NCBI RefSeq assembly: GCF_000384295.1
Contig: NZ_KB913037.1
Location: forward strand, 4,016,649 to 4,080,648
Source: Amycolatopsis balhimycina FH 1894
Lineage (GTDB): Bacteria; Actinomycetota; Actinomycetes; Mycobacteriales; Pseudonocardiaceae
DNA length: 64,000 bases
Direction: 5' to 3'
The notes under the pieces were generated by a model. That model was not told the origin of the DNA, ran no database searches, and saw only the letters and a list, made by a program, of their open reading frames with translations. This document shows positions 8,750 to 16,740 of this stretch, one piece after another; the stretch's first letter is position 1; each line of letters starts with the position of its first letter. A program made the translations under genes and the position numbers.

Positions 8750-9433
8750 TCAACCGGCGAGCCGGGCCCGCCATCGGTCCACAGTGGACTGGACGCCGTC
8801 GCGATAGGACGGTGCGAGCGCCGGCGTGGCCAGGATCCGCTCCGCCAGTGCAAGGGCCGCGTCGAGGTGCTCGGCGGGCAGCTGACCGAAGTTCGTGAAC
8901 GCGACCAGGTGCACCTCTTCGACGGTCGGCGCGTCGGCCCGTTCCACGAGCTCGATCGCCCCCGACGTCGGCACCGTGCCGGGCCGCAGCACCCGCAGGT
9001 ACCAGCCGCTGCGCGCCGAGTCGATCAGCGCCGGGCCGACGTCCTTGCGGCCGGTCTTCATCGCCAGCTTGAAGCAGGGCTGCCGCGGCTGCGAGACCTG
9101 CACCAGCGCGTCACCCCAGGCCCAGACGTCGCCGATCCGCACGCCCGATTCCGTCGCGCCGGCCAGTGACACGTTCTCGCCGAACCCGCCGGGTTCGACG
9201 TCGAAGCCGTCGGCGGCCCAGGCCGGGTAGTGGCCGGCGGGATAGACGTAGACGGCCTTGTCGACGCCGCCGTGCACCTTCAGGTCCGCCTGCCGGTCAC
9301 CGTCGAGGTTCAGCTCGGTCAGCGCCAGCTCCGGCGCCGCCACGCGCGCCTTCGTGATCGCGCTCAGCACCGGCCGCTCCCGGCGGTACCCCAGCACGCT
9401 CGGTTCTCCCACGTAAACACCCGCCAGCTCCAT
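8750..9433 (-). CDS. MOSC domain protein (YiiM-like)
   Basis: A 227-residue protein made almost entirely of a MOSC domain with the YiiM-type C-terminal extension. Visible are DLKVHGGVDKAVYVYP, the GGFGENVSL stretch and the conserved cysteine in QPRQPCFKL, which in this superfamily binds or receives sulfur for the molybdenum cofactor. YiiM relatives reduce N-hydroxylated compounds with Moco; that role is inferred. The ATG lies 6 nt after a TAGCTT -10 box, suggesting a leaderless mRNA. It is divergent from the M20 peptidase gene. Confidence 0.86.
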   Translation of the reverse strand: MELAGVYVGEPSVLGYRRERPVLSAITKARVAAPELALTELNLDGDRQADLKVHGGVDKAVYVYPAGHYPAWAADGFDVEPGGFGENVSLAGATESGVRIGDVWAWGDALVQVSQPRQPCFKLAMKTGRKDVGPALIDSARSGWYLRVLRPGTVPTSGAIELVERADAPTVEEVHLVAFTNFGQLPAEHLDAALALAERILATPALAPSYRDGVQSTVDRWRARLAG

Positions 9434-9495
9434 CCCACGAAGCTAACACGCCCGTCCGGTCGCTTACGCTTTCCCGAGCCGACCCGGGAGGCCCC

Positions 9496-10866
9496 GTGAT
9501 CCCCGCCGAACTGCTCGCGAAAGCCCACGCCCACTTCGACTCCGGCGCCTTCTTCGCCGAACTCGCGACGCTCGTGAGCTATCCGACGGTGAGCGACGCA
9601 CCCGAAGGCCGCGTTGCCATCCAGGCGTACCTCGACGAGGTCCTGACGTCGAGGCTCGAGGCGCTCGGCTGCGAGGTGGAGACGTACCCCAACCCCGATC
9701 CGGCGGGCGGCCCGTTCCTCGTCGGCACCCGCGTCGAGGCACCCGAGCTGCCGACGCTGCTCTGCTACGGCCACGCCGACGTCGTCGGGGAAGCCGGGCG
9801 GTGGAGCGACGGGCTCGACCCGTGGACGCTGACCGCGGACGGCGACCGGTGGTACGGCCGCGGCACCGCCGACAACAAGGGCCAGCACCTGGTCAACCTC
9901 ACGGCGTTGCGCCTGCTGCTGGCCGAACAGGGAGCGCTGGGCTTCAACCTCAAGTTCCTGTTCGAGACCGGCGAAGAAACCGGCTCGCCGGGGCTGACCG
10001 AGTTCGCCGAGGCGCACCGGGACGTGCTGCGTGCCGACGTCCTCATCGCCTCCGACGGCCCGCGCCTGGACGCCGCGACCCCGACGCTGTTCCTCGGCGC
10101 GCGCGGCAGCGTCCGGATCACGCTCGACGCCGACCTGCGCCCGGACGCCTACCACTCCGGCAACTGGGGCGGCATCCTGCGCAACCCCGCGACCACGCTC
10201 GCCGGGGCCATCGCGAGCCTGGTCGACGGCCACGGCCGCGTCCAGGTGCCCGAGCTGCTGCCATCCGGACTACCGGACTCCGTGCGTGCGGCGCTGGGCG
10301 GCGTCGTCGTCGCGAACACGCCCGGCGACCCGGCCCTGGACGACGGCTGGGGCGACCCGCGGCTCACCGCCGCCGAACGGCTCTACGGCTGGAACACCCT
10401 GGAAGTCCTCGCTCTCGGCGCGGGCGACGTCGACCGTCCGGTCAACGCGATCCCCGGCCGGGCCCGCGCGGTGCTGCAACTGCGGTACGTCGCGGGCACC
10501 GACGTCGGCGGCGTCGCCGACGCGGTCGCGAAACGGCTTGCCGCCCAAGGGTTTCCGATGGTCGGCGTGACGGTCGACGGCAGCTTCGAAGCCAGCCGCA
10601 CGCCGGTCGACGACCCGTGGGTCCGCTGGGCGAAGTCCACTTTGGACGCTGTCGCCGACCGGCCCGTCGCGCTCCTGCCCAGCTTCGGCGGCGGCCTGCC
10701 CAACCACGTCTTCACCGACGTCCTCGGGCTGGCGACGCTCTGGCTGCCGCACTCCTACCCCGGCTGTCTCCAGCACGCGCCGGACGAGCACCTGCTCGCG
10801 TCCGTCGCCCGCGAAGGTCTCGTACTCGCCACCGCGTTGTTCCACGCCCTCGGGGAACGCCGCTGA
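9496..10866 (+). CDS. M20-family metallopeptidase (dipeptidase / deacylase)
   Basis: A 456-residue zinc-dependent amidohydrolase of the M20 (ArgE/DapE/CPG2) family. Metal-site motifs are CYGHADVV (His and the catalytic Asp), GRGTADNKG (bridging Asp) and FLFETGEETGSPG (catalytic Glu and metal Glu). The last zinc His probably lies in the C-terminal LPHSYPGCLQHAPDEH segment. A dimerisation lid sits at about 195-330. The GTG start follows GGGAGG. No partner gene fixes the substrate, so peptide versus acyl-amino acid cannot be decided. Confidence 0.87.
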   Translation: MIPAELLAKAHAHFDSGAFFAELATLVSYPTVSDAPEGRVAIQAYLDEVLTSRLEALGCEVETYPNPDPAGGPFLVGTRVEAPELPTLLCYGHADVVGEAGRWSDGLDPWTLTADGDRWYGRGTADNKGQHLVNLTALRLLLAEQGALGFNLKFLFETGEETGSPGLTEFAEAHRDVLRADVLIASDGPRLDAATPTLFLGARGSVRITLDADLRPDAYHSGNWGGILRNPATTLAGAIASLVDGHGRVQVPELLPSGLPDSVRAALGGVVVANTPGDPALDDGWGDPRLTAAERLYGWNTLEVLALGAGDVDRPVNAIPGRARAVLQLRYVAGTDVGGVADAVAKRLAAQGFPMVGVTVDGSFEASRTPVDDPWVRWAKSTLDAVADRPVALLPSFGGGLPNHVFTDVLGLATLWLPHSYPGCLQHAPDEHLLASVAREGLVLATALFHALGERR

Positions 10867-10875
10867 CCTGGGACG

Positions 10876-11859
10876 TCACGGCTCGAGGTCGGCCACTCCC
10901 TTGCCGGTCACCATGTCGAACGGCACGGACGCCTGGTCATGGGCGATCACCCAGGCACCGTCGGCCTTCCGGAAGCAGAAGGTGGCCCGGACCCACATGC
11001 CGTTCGCGGCGACCCCGTTCTTCAGCGTGCCGCTGACCCGGCCGAAACCGTGCCCGACGGCGAGATCCCCGCTCACGGCGACCGCCAGGTCGCGAAGCTC
11101 GTAGTCCACCTTGTCGAAGAACGTGAGCACCTTCGCCCAGTTCTCCAGCTTCGCGTCGATCCCCACGTGCTGCAACGGCGGTTCGACGTCGAAGGACACG
11201 ACGTCCGGCGCGTAGACCCGCCGCAGCGCCGCCAGGTCCTTGGCCCGCAGCCCTTCGATGATCTCGTCGAGCCGTGCCCTGATCGCGGCTTCGGCCGCCT
11301 CGCGTGGCGTGCGCAGCGGGGCGAGCGCCGTGCTCCAGGCGACGACGTGGTCCAGCAGCGTGTCCAAGGCGGCGAGCTGGTGGTCGCCCGGCCGGAAGAC
11401 CGCGCGGTTCTCGAACTCGGTCGCCAGCGGCAGCGTGACCTGCGGGGCCACATCGGCCAGCTGCAGTGCCCCGCAGACCAGCCGCAGCTGTTCGACCGAG
11501 CGGGCGCCGCCCACGCCGCCGTACGAGACGAACCCGGCCGCCTTGGTGTTCCACTCGACGTAGACGTGGTCCATGGCGTTCTTGAGCACGCCCGGCACGG
11601 AGTGGTTGTACTCCGGGGTGACCAGCACGAACCCGTCGCACGACGCGACGACCGCGGCGAAGGCGCGGGTGCGCTCGTCCTGGTACCCGCCCGAAAAGCC
11701 CGGCGGCTCTTCGAGGTGCGGCAGCGGGTGGTCGCGCAGGTCGATCAGCGCGAATCCGGCGTCCCCGCGGTGCGCCGCCCGCTCGTGGACCCACTGGGCG
11801 ACCTGGTCTCCGACGCGGCCCGGCCGGGTGCTGCCCAGCACGATTCCGATCTTGGTCAT
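10876..11859 (-). CDS. NADPH-dependent FMN reductase fused to a SnoaL-like domain
   Basis: A 327-residue two-domain protein. Residues 1-185 are a flavodoxin-like NADPH:FMN reductase (GIVLGSTRPGRVGDQVA at the phosphate-binding loop, VTPEYNHSVPGVLKNAMDHV as the family signature). After a linker, residues about 200-327 form a SnoaL/ketosteroid-isomerase-like cone with the pattern DLAALRRVYAPDVVSFDVEP. The ATG at 11859 is chosen because it opens the Rossmann strand and has GGGGAGAAC before it. The gene is divergent from an ECF41 sigma factor that carries its own SnoaL-like tail, and is the likely target. The fusion is unusual. Confidence 0.83.
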   Translation of the reverse strand: MTKIGIVLGSTRPGRVGDQVAQWVHERAAHRGDAGFALIDLRDHPLPHLEEPPGFSGGYQDERTRAFAAVVASCDGFVLVTPEYNHSVPGVLKNAMDHVYVEWNTKAAGFVSYGGVGGARSVEQLRLVCGALQLADVAPQVTLPLATEFENRAVFRPGDHQLAALDTLLDHVVAWSTALAPLRTPREAAEAAIRARLDEIIEGLRAKDLAALRRVYAPDVVSFDVEPPLQHVGIDAKLENWAKVLTFFDKVDYELRDLAVAVSGDLAVGHGFGRVSGTLKNGVAANGMWVRATFCFRKADGAWVIAHDQASVPFDMVTGKGVADLEP

Positions 11860-11959
11860 CGTTCTCCCCTTCGGGTTGACTCGTTCGACCGGTACGACGA
11901 AGCAGCCCACCGGGATGTCAGGACCTGACGTTCGGGGACGCTGTGTCGTCGGAGGACAC

Positions 11960-12835
11960 ATGACAACGCCATCGGAACCGGTCGTCGGCGAGCGACGGCA
12001 CCTGCTCAACCTCGCCTACCGGCTGCTCGGCTCCCTGGCCGAGGCCGAGGACGCCGTCCAGGAGACCTACGCGCGCTGGTACGGCCTCACGCAGGAGCGG
12101 CGGGACGCCATCTCCTCGCCCGGCGCCTGGCTGACGACGGTCGCCGGCCGCGTCTGCCTGGACCTGCTCGGTTCGGCGCGGGTCCGGCGCGAGCGGTACG
12201 TGGGCGAGTGGCTGCCCGAGCCGCTGCCCGAGCAGACCGGTTCGGTCGCCGACCCCGCGGACCGGATCACCCTGGACGAGTCGGTCACCATGGCCTTCCT
12301 CGTCGCGCTCGAAGCGATGACGCCCGCCCAGCGCGTCGCGCTCGTCCTGCACGACGTCTTCGGCTACTCCTTCGCCGAGATCGCGGAAATCACCGGGCGC
12401 ACCCCGGCGGCGTGCCGCGAGCTGGCGTCGTCGGGCCGCCGCCGGATCCGCTCCGCCCGGCCGGCGGTCCCGGCCACCCGGCAGGACGACCTGGTCAGGG
12501 ACTTCAAACTGGCCTGGGAAGCGGGCGACATCGACACCCTCGTCGGCCTGCTCGACCCCGGCGCGACCCTCACCGCCGACGGTGGCGGTGTGGTCCGGGC
12601 CGCGCTGACCCCGATCGAAGGCAGCGAGCTGGTCGCGCGGTACGTCGTGCACCTCGCCACCGGGGCCGCCGGTGAGCTGGAGCTCGTGGAACGCACGGTC
12701 AACGGGCTGCCCGGCCTGCTGCTCCAGCGCGGGAACGACCTCGCGGCCGTGTACGCCTTCGACGTCGCGGACGGCCGGATCACGCGCATCTGGGCGATGC
12801 GGAACCCGGAGAAGCTCCGGCCCTGGCTCGGGTGA
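11960..12835 (+). CDS. ECF41-type RNA polymerase sigma factor (SigJ-like)
   Basis: A 291-residue extracytoplasmic-function sigma factor. Region 2 contains LLGSLAEAEDAVQETYARW; region 4 contains ALVLHDVFGYSFAEIAEITGRTPAACREL. A SnoaL-like C-terminal extension (about 175-291) carries DGGGV, the position of the ECF41 DGGGK motif. In this group the extension modulates activity in place of a separate anti-sigma factor. ATG 11960 follows GGAGGA closely. ECF41 genes usually sit beside an oxidoreductase, carboxymuconolactone decarboxylase or epimerase gene; here the neighbour is the divergent FMN-reductase fusion. Confidence 0.9.
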   Translation: MTTPSEPVVGERRHLLNLAYRLLGSLAEAEDAVQETYARWYGLTQERRDAISSPGAWLTTVAGRVCLDLLGSARVRRERYVGEWLPEPLPEQTGSVADPADRITLDESVTMAFLVALEAMTPAQRVALVLHDVFGYSFAEIAEITGRTPAACRELASSGRRRIRSARPAVPATRQDDLVRDFKLAWEAGDIDTLVGLLDPGATLTADGGGVVRAALTPIEGSELVARYVVHLATGAAGELELVERTVNGLPGLLLQRGNDLAAVYAFDVADGRITRIWAMRNPEKLRPWLG

Positions 12836-12842
12836 ACACCGA

Positions 12843-12881
12843 GTAGACAGCGTCTACCTCAGTTTGATAGACAGTGTCTAC
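12843..12881. promoter_or_regulatory. tandem palindromic operators upstream of the GDSL hydrolase-TetR pair
   Basis: Two 15-bp palindromes, GTAGACAGCGTCTAC (12843-12857) and ATAGACAGTGTCTAC (12867-12881), share the pattern TAGAC-N3-GTCTA. Their starts are 24 bp apart and they lie 30 bp before the hydrolase start. A TetR gene ends the same transcription unit, so autoregulation through these sites is the simplest reading. A related TAGAC-N4-GTCTA palindrome occurs at 54890-54903. Confidence 0.72.
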
Positions 12882-12910
12882 AAGGTGAACCACGGGTTAC
12901 GGAGATCGGG

Positions 12911-13708
12911 ATGAGCTACCACCGTTTCGTCGTCATCGGCGACAGCTGCGCCGAAGGCCTCGACGACCCGTACCCCGGGGAAGACCACTACCGGGGCTGG
13001 GCCGACTTCGTCGCCGCGCGGCTGGCCGAGGACGAACCGGGCTTCCGCTACGCCAACCTCGCCGTCCGCGGGCGGCGGCTCGACCAGATCGTCCCCGAGC
13101 AGGTGCCGGCCGCCGCGCGGCTCGCCCCCGACCTGATCGCCCTCTTCGGCGGCGGCAACGACGTCATGAGCCGCGGCTGGGACGCGCGCACGGTCGCCCG
13201 CCGGGTCGACGCCGCCGTCCGCGCCTGCACCGAAATCTCGCCCGCCGTCGTCACGTTCACCCTCAGCGACATCTCCCACCGGATGCCGCTCGGGAGCCGG
13301 ATGCGGCCGCGGATCGTCGCGCTCAACGACGCCATCCGCGAAGCGGCCGTCAGCTACGGTGCGCAGCTCATCGACCTGTGGCCCGACCAGGCCGTCACCG
13401 ACTCGCGCTACTTCGGCGCCGACCGCCTCCACCTGTCCGCCCACGGGCACCGCCGGCTCGCCGCCTACGTCCTCGCGCGACTCGGCGTCGACCACGACCC
13501 GGCGTGGCTCGAGCCGTTGCCCGGGGTCGCGGCCGGGCACGGCTGGCGCGGCGACGTGCAGTGGCTGCTCCGCGAAGTCCTGCCGGTGGCGGTGACGCGC
13601 AGCCGCAACCGGCTGATCGGCCGCCAGCCCGGCGACGGCTTCCTCCCGAAGCGCCCGGACCTGCTCCCCATCACCCTGGACGAGGCGTGGGCACCCGGCA
13701 ACGCCTGA
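12911..13708 (+). CDS. SGNH/GDSL-family hydrolase
   Basis: A 265-residue esterase/lipase-like protein. Block I is VVIGDSCAEG (nucleophile Ser in GDS), the block II Gly is in NLAVRGRR, block III is FGGGNDV (oxyanion Asn), and block V is DRLHLSAHGH (Asp-x-x-His). There is no signal peptide, so it is probably cytoplasmic. The ATG at 12911 has a GGAGA element 6 nt upstream. The gene is preceded by tandem operators and overlaps the following TetR gene by 22 bp, so the regulator probably controls it in response to an ester-type or lipophilic compound. Confidence 0.86.
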   Translation: MSYHRFVVIGDSCAEGLDDPYPGEDHYRGWADFVAARLAEDEPGFRYANLAVRGRRLDQIVPEQVPAAARLAPDLIALFGGGNDVMSRGWDARTVARRVDAAVRACTEISPAVVTFTLSDISHRMPLGSRMRPRIVALNDAIREAAVSYGAQLIDLWPDQAVTDSRYFGADRLHLSAHGHRRLAAYVLARLGVDHDPAWLEPLPGVAAGHGWRGDVQWLLREVLPVAVTRSRNRLIGRQPGDGFLPKRPDLLPITLDEAWAPGNA

Positions 13709-14265
13709 TCACGACGGCGTCGGAACTGCTTGCCGAGGAGGGCGTCGGCGCGGTGACGCTGCGCGGGATCGCCAAGGCCGCCGGGGTCTCGCACGGCGCG
13801 CCGCTGCGGCACTTCTCCGGTCGTGCGGAGTTGCTGTCCGCCGTCGCCACCCTGGGTTTCACCGAACTGCTCGAACTCCGGGCGAGCCTGCCGGACGGCG
13901 GCCCGCGGGAACGGCTCACCGCCGCCTGCCACGGCTATCTCGGCTTCGCCCTTCGGAAGCCGGCGATGTTCGAGCTGATGTTCCGCCGCGACCTGATCGA
14001 CCCGGGCGACCCCGCGCTCACCGCCGTCAGCAGCGCGGTCTTCGACGAGTTCGCGGCGCTGGTCGCCGCGGCGGGAACGCACGCGGGCACCGACCCGCGG
14101 CTGGTGGCCGCGTCGCTGTGGGCGGCCCTCCATGGCCTCGCCCAGCTGTGGCTGTGGGGCGGGCTGGCCGGGGCGAGCTTCGCGCCGTCACCCGAAGCGG
14201 CGCTGGCCGTGACGCTCGACGCGTACCTGCGACACGGTCCCCCCGTCCGGACGACGATCACCTGA
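13687..14265 (+). CDS. TetR-family transcriptional regulator
   Basis: A 192-residue regulator. The N-terminal HTH reads LLAEEGVGAVTLRGIAKAAGV followed by SHGAPLRHFSGRAELL, the recognition-helix region of TetR proteins. The rest is a helical ligand-binding domain with the WAALHGLAQLW helix of the TetR_C_33-like group. The GTG at 13687 lies inside the hydrolase gene (22-bp overlap) and starts right at the HTH, so the usual N-terminal arm is short. The likely operators are the two TAGAC-N3-GTCTA palindromes before the hydrolase. Confidence 0.85.
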   Translation: MGTRQRLITTASELLAEEGVGAVTLRGIAKAAGVSHGAPLRHFSGRAELLSAVATLGFTELLELRASLPDGGPRERLTAACHGYLGFALRKPAMFELMFRRDLIDPGDPALTAVSSAVFDEFAALVAAAGTHAGTDPRLVAASLWAALHGLAQLWLWGGLAGASFAPSPEAALAVTLDAYLRHGPPVRTTIT

Positions 14266-14345
14266 ACCCATATCGTCAACCCCTGACGCGCACGGTGAAC
14301 CCCACGCCCGGCCGAGCCGGCCGGCCCGACCAGGAGAGGGGGGCC

Positions 14346-15065
14346 ATGTCCGAGTCAGATCCGCAGCTCGAGCGCATCCGCAAGCTACTGGCCAAGGCCG
14401 AGGACCCGGCGGTCACCGAGGCGGAAGCCGAGGCGTACAACCAGAAGGCCGCCGAGCTCGTCGCGCGGTACGGCATCGACCAGGCGATGCTCGCGGCGTC
14501 GGGGGCGAGCGCGGACGAGCTCGGCACGCTGAAGATCCCGATGAACGACCCATACAGCCGGGACAAGGCGAGCCTGCTCACCTCGGTCGCGTACCCGCTG
14601 CGCTGCCGGACCCTGCTGCACCGCCGAGGCCAGAAGGTCGAAAGCGTCACGGTGTTCGGGTTCCGCTCCGACATCGGCCGGGTGGAGCTGCTGTTCACCA
14701 GCCTGCTGCTGCAGGCGGGTACGCAGCTGACCCGCGTCCGGCCGGGCGGTCTCTTCCCCGGCGAGTCGCTGGCCGCCTACCGGCGCACCTGGCTGCACGG
14801 CTTCGCCCGCGCGGTGCACGAACGGCTTTCCCGCGCGGAGCAGGAAGCGGTCCGCACGGCGGCGCCGGGCGAACGGTCGGCGGAGCTCGTGGTCCGCGAC
14901 CGCGCGCAACTGGTGCAGCACGCGTTCGACGCGGAGTACGGCGGCCTGCGCTCGGCCGCGCCCCGGTTGCTGTCCGGCAGCGGCTACTTCGACGGCCACG
15001 ACGCCGGTTCCCGGGCGAACCTCGACCCGACCGCGCTGACCCGGCGTCCGAAGGCCTTGCGCTGA
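14346..15065 (+). CDS. DUF2786 domain protein
   Basis: A 239-residue protein of unknown function. The N-terminal 45 residues carry the DUF2786 signature (RIRKLLAKAEDPAVTEAEAE, then AYNQKAAELVARYGID), a helical module also seen in some phage and plasmid proteins. A mixed alpha/beta region and a C-terminal domain follow. The ATG has GGAGAGGGGG upstream. It is monocistronic with no informative partner. I assign no activity. Confidence 0.8.
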   Translation: MSESDPQLERIRKLLAKAEDPAVTEAEAEAYNQKAAELVARYGIDQAMLAASGASADELGTLKIPMNDPYSRDKASLLTSVAYPLRCRTLLHRRGQKVESVTVFGFRSDIGRVELLFTSLLLQAGTQLTRVRPGGLFPGESLAAYRRTWLHGFARAVHERLSRAEQEAVRTAAPGERSAELVVRDRAQLVQHAFDAEYGGLRSAAPRLLSGSGYFDGHDAGSRANLDPTALTRRPKALR

Positions 15066-15118
15066 ACGTCGCCCGGATGCCGCTATCCGGGGATTGATCT
15101 TTTCGCTTCACTGGGCGC

Positions 15119-15856
15119 ATGCGCGTCGTCGATCTTGCCGGTCGTCCCGATCTCCTCGAACCCGCACTGAACCTCGGCGACGTCGGCGGGCAGTTCATCT
15201 ACCAGGGTGCCAGCGGCCGGATGATCACCGGTGAGCGGTTCCTGCGGCACTGGGCGCGGTACTTCCTGATCGCGCTGGACGACGACGGCGCGCCGGTCGC
15301 CCGCGCCCTGTCGGTTCCGCTGGCGTATCCCGCGCAGGACCGCGCCGAGCTCCCGGACCACGGCTGGGACCAGGCGATCGAGTGGGCGGCGCAGGACGTG
15401 ATGGACGGCCGCGCGCCGAACGCGTTGTGCGCGCTGGAAGTCGTCATCGCGCCGCACCTGCGGGGCACCGGCCTGTCCGCGCCGATGCTGAAGGCGCTGA
15501 AGGCGCGGGCCGCGGAAACGGGCCTGCGCAAGCTGATCGTCTCGGTGCGGCCGATCGGCAAGGAAGCCGAGCCGGCGGTCCCCATGCCGGAGTACGCGGC
15601 CCGCCGCCGAGCCGACGGCCTGCTCGCCGACCGCTGGCTGCGCACCCACGAACGGCTGGGCGCCCGCGTGGTCAAGGTGTGCCCGTTCGCGGTGACACTG
15701 GCCAGCTCGCTGGCCGACTGGCGCGACTGGACCGGCGTGAAGCTCGAGGACGGCGAGAACTTCATCCCGGGCGGCATCGCCCCGGTGACCGCGTCGGCCG
15801 CCTACGACACGGCGACGTACGTCGAGCCGAACGTCTGGATGGAACACCCCATCTGA
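15119..15856 (+). CDS. GNAT-like N-acetyltransferase
   Basis: A 245-residue protein. The central part resembles the acetyl-CoA-binding core of GNAT enzymes: the beta4 strand ALCALEVVIAPHLRG, the loop RGTGLSAPMLKALK in the position of the pyrophosphate-binding R/Q-x-x-G-x-G/A motif, and LRKLIVSVRP. It is longer than single-domain GNATs and has a C-terminal extension with SLADWRDWTG. Substrate unknown. The match is by motif only, so confidence in acetyltransferase chemistry is moderate. Confidence 0.65.
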   Translation: MRVVDLAGRPDLLEPALNLGDVGGQFIYQGASGRMITGERFLRHWARYFLIALDDDGAPVARALSVPLAYPAQDRAELPDHGWDQAIEWAAQDVMDGRAPNALCALEVVIAPHLRGTGLSAPMLKALKARAAETGLRKLIVSVRPIGKEAEPAVPMPEYAARRRADGLLADRWLRTHERLGARVVKVCPFAVTLASSLADWRDWTGVKLEDGENFIPGGIAPVTASAAYDTATYVEPNVWMEHPI

Positions 15857-15911
15857 TCTCCGGGATCACCCCGATATCCCCCCGCGCCGGCACCTGCTAA
15901 CTTTTGTTGGC

Positions 15912-16256
15912 ATGTGGACCGGCGACGAGCTCCTGCGGCAGCTGGGTGCCCTGGGCAACCCGCACCGGCTGCGGATCGTCGCGGCGCTGCGGGCCGAGCG
16001 AACCTACGTCAGCAAGCTCGCCCGCGAGCTGCGGATCAGCCGCGCGCTCCTGCAGGTCCACCTGCGCAAGCTCGAAGCCGCCGGCCTGGTCACCGCCAGC
16101 TTCGAGGTCGGCGAAGACGGGAAGACGCTGCGGTTCTACGAGCTCACCGCGTTCTCCGTCGTGCTGACGCCGGAGACGATCGCGGCCGCCGTGCCGACGC
16201 TGACCACACCGGACTCCGTTCACGGAAACGCGGACGGCGAGGAGGGACGCACATGA
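15912..16256 (+). CDS. ArsR-like winged-helix regulator
   Basis: A 114-residue DNA-binding protein with a winged HTH at residues 5-75: LGALGNPHRLRIVAALRAER, then YVSKLARELRISRALLQVHL, RKLEAAGLV and a wing in EVGEDGKTLRFYEL. No metal-binding ELCVCD motif is present, so it is not a classical metal sensor. A TAACTT -10-like box lies 8 nt before the ATG. It heads an apparent operon: its TGA overlaps the ATG of the next gene, followed by an MMPL transporter, which it probably controls. Confidence 0.84.
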   Translation: MWTGDELLRQLGALGNPHRLRIVAALRAERTYVSKLARELRISRALLQVHLRKLEAAGLVTASFEVGEDGKTLRFYELTAFSVVLTPETIAAAVPTLTTPDSVHGNADGEEGRT

Positions 16257-16603
16257 CTGCGCCGATGGTTACCAATCCGACCACAGCCACGGCCGAATGG
16301 CTTCGTGGCAACGGTTACGTGCCGCGCGGGGGTCGGCCTACTTTTGGCCAGATTGGCAACGTGCACCAGTGGCAGGAGATCATCGGCGTGACCGGGGTCT
16401 TCGTCCTGATCACCGTCGTGCTGTCGATCGCGATCGTGCAGCTGGCCTCGACCTGGCGCGCCAAGGCGGCGCTCGCCCGCGAAAGCGAATACCGCAGCCT
16501 GGCCGAGAAAGCCGTCCGCACGCAGGAAGAAACCGAACGGCAGCTGCGGGACGTCCAGGACCGCCTGCGGTCCATCGAACACGTGCTCAAGGAGGTCGAC
16601 TGA
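16253..16603 (+). CDS. small single-pass membrane protein with coiled coil
   Basis: A 116-residue protein with no family I recognise. Residues about 40-65 (IIGVTGVFVLITVVLSIAIV) form one transmembrane helix. The C-terminal 50 residues are charged and heptad-like (EETERQLRDVQDRLRSIEHV), predicted to form a coiled coil in the cytoplasm. The ATGA overlap with the ArsR gene shows translational coupling. Its place between a regulator and an MMPL transporter suggests an accessory or sensory subunit. Confidence 0.75.
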   Translation: MTAPMVTNPTTATAEWLRGNGYVPRGGRPTFGQIGNVHQWQEIIGVTGVFVLITVVLSIAIVQLASTWRAKAALARESEYRSLAEKAVRTQEETERQLRDVQDRLRSIEHVLKEVD

Positions 16604-16630
16604 CTGTCCGGCCGACTGTCCGGCCGACTG
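16602..16630 (+). repeat. 12-bp tandem repeat at the end of the small membrane protein gene
   Basis: GACTGTCCGGCC occurs at 16602-16613 and again at 16614-16625, followed by a partial third copy GACTG. The array begins at the stop codon of the 116-residue membrane protein gene. No function is apparent; it may reflect replication slippage. Confidence 0.7.
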
Positions 16631-16635
16631 ATGGC

Positions 16636-16669
16636 CCTGGACCGCCGAGCGGCAACTCGGCGGCCCAGG
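16636..16669 (+). promoter_or_regulatory. intercistronic RNA hairpin upstream of the MMPL gene
   Basis: CCGCCGAG (16642-16649) pairs with CTCGGCGG (16656-16663) around a CGGCAA loop. The stem is extended by CCTGG/CCAGG (16636-16640 and 16665-16669) across one mismatch. There is no T-run, so this is more likely an attenuator or mRNA-processing element than a strong terminator. It lies 71 nt before the MMPL start. Confidence 0.5.
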
Positions 16670-16740
16670 AGGAAGAAGCAACCACCTCGCCCGAAGGCGA
16701 GCTCTCATCGGATCACTCCTCCACGGAAGGACCCTAGTTC

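Noticed and set aside
5914..8898. 994-codon open frame on the plus strand across prpE, the palindrome and the hexosaminidase gene
   Set aside because: Its translation is Arg/Gly/Pro/Ala-rich without motifs, and it runs out of frame over two genes with clear catalytic signatures. It is a GC-bias artefact.
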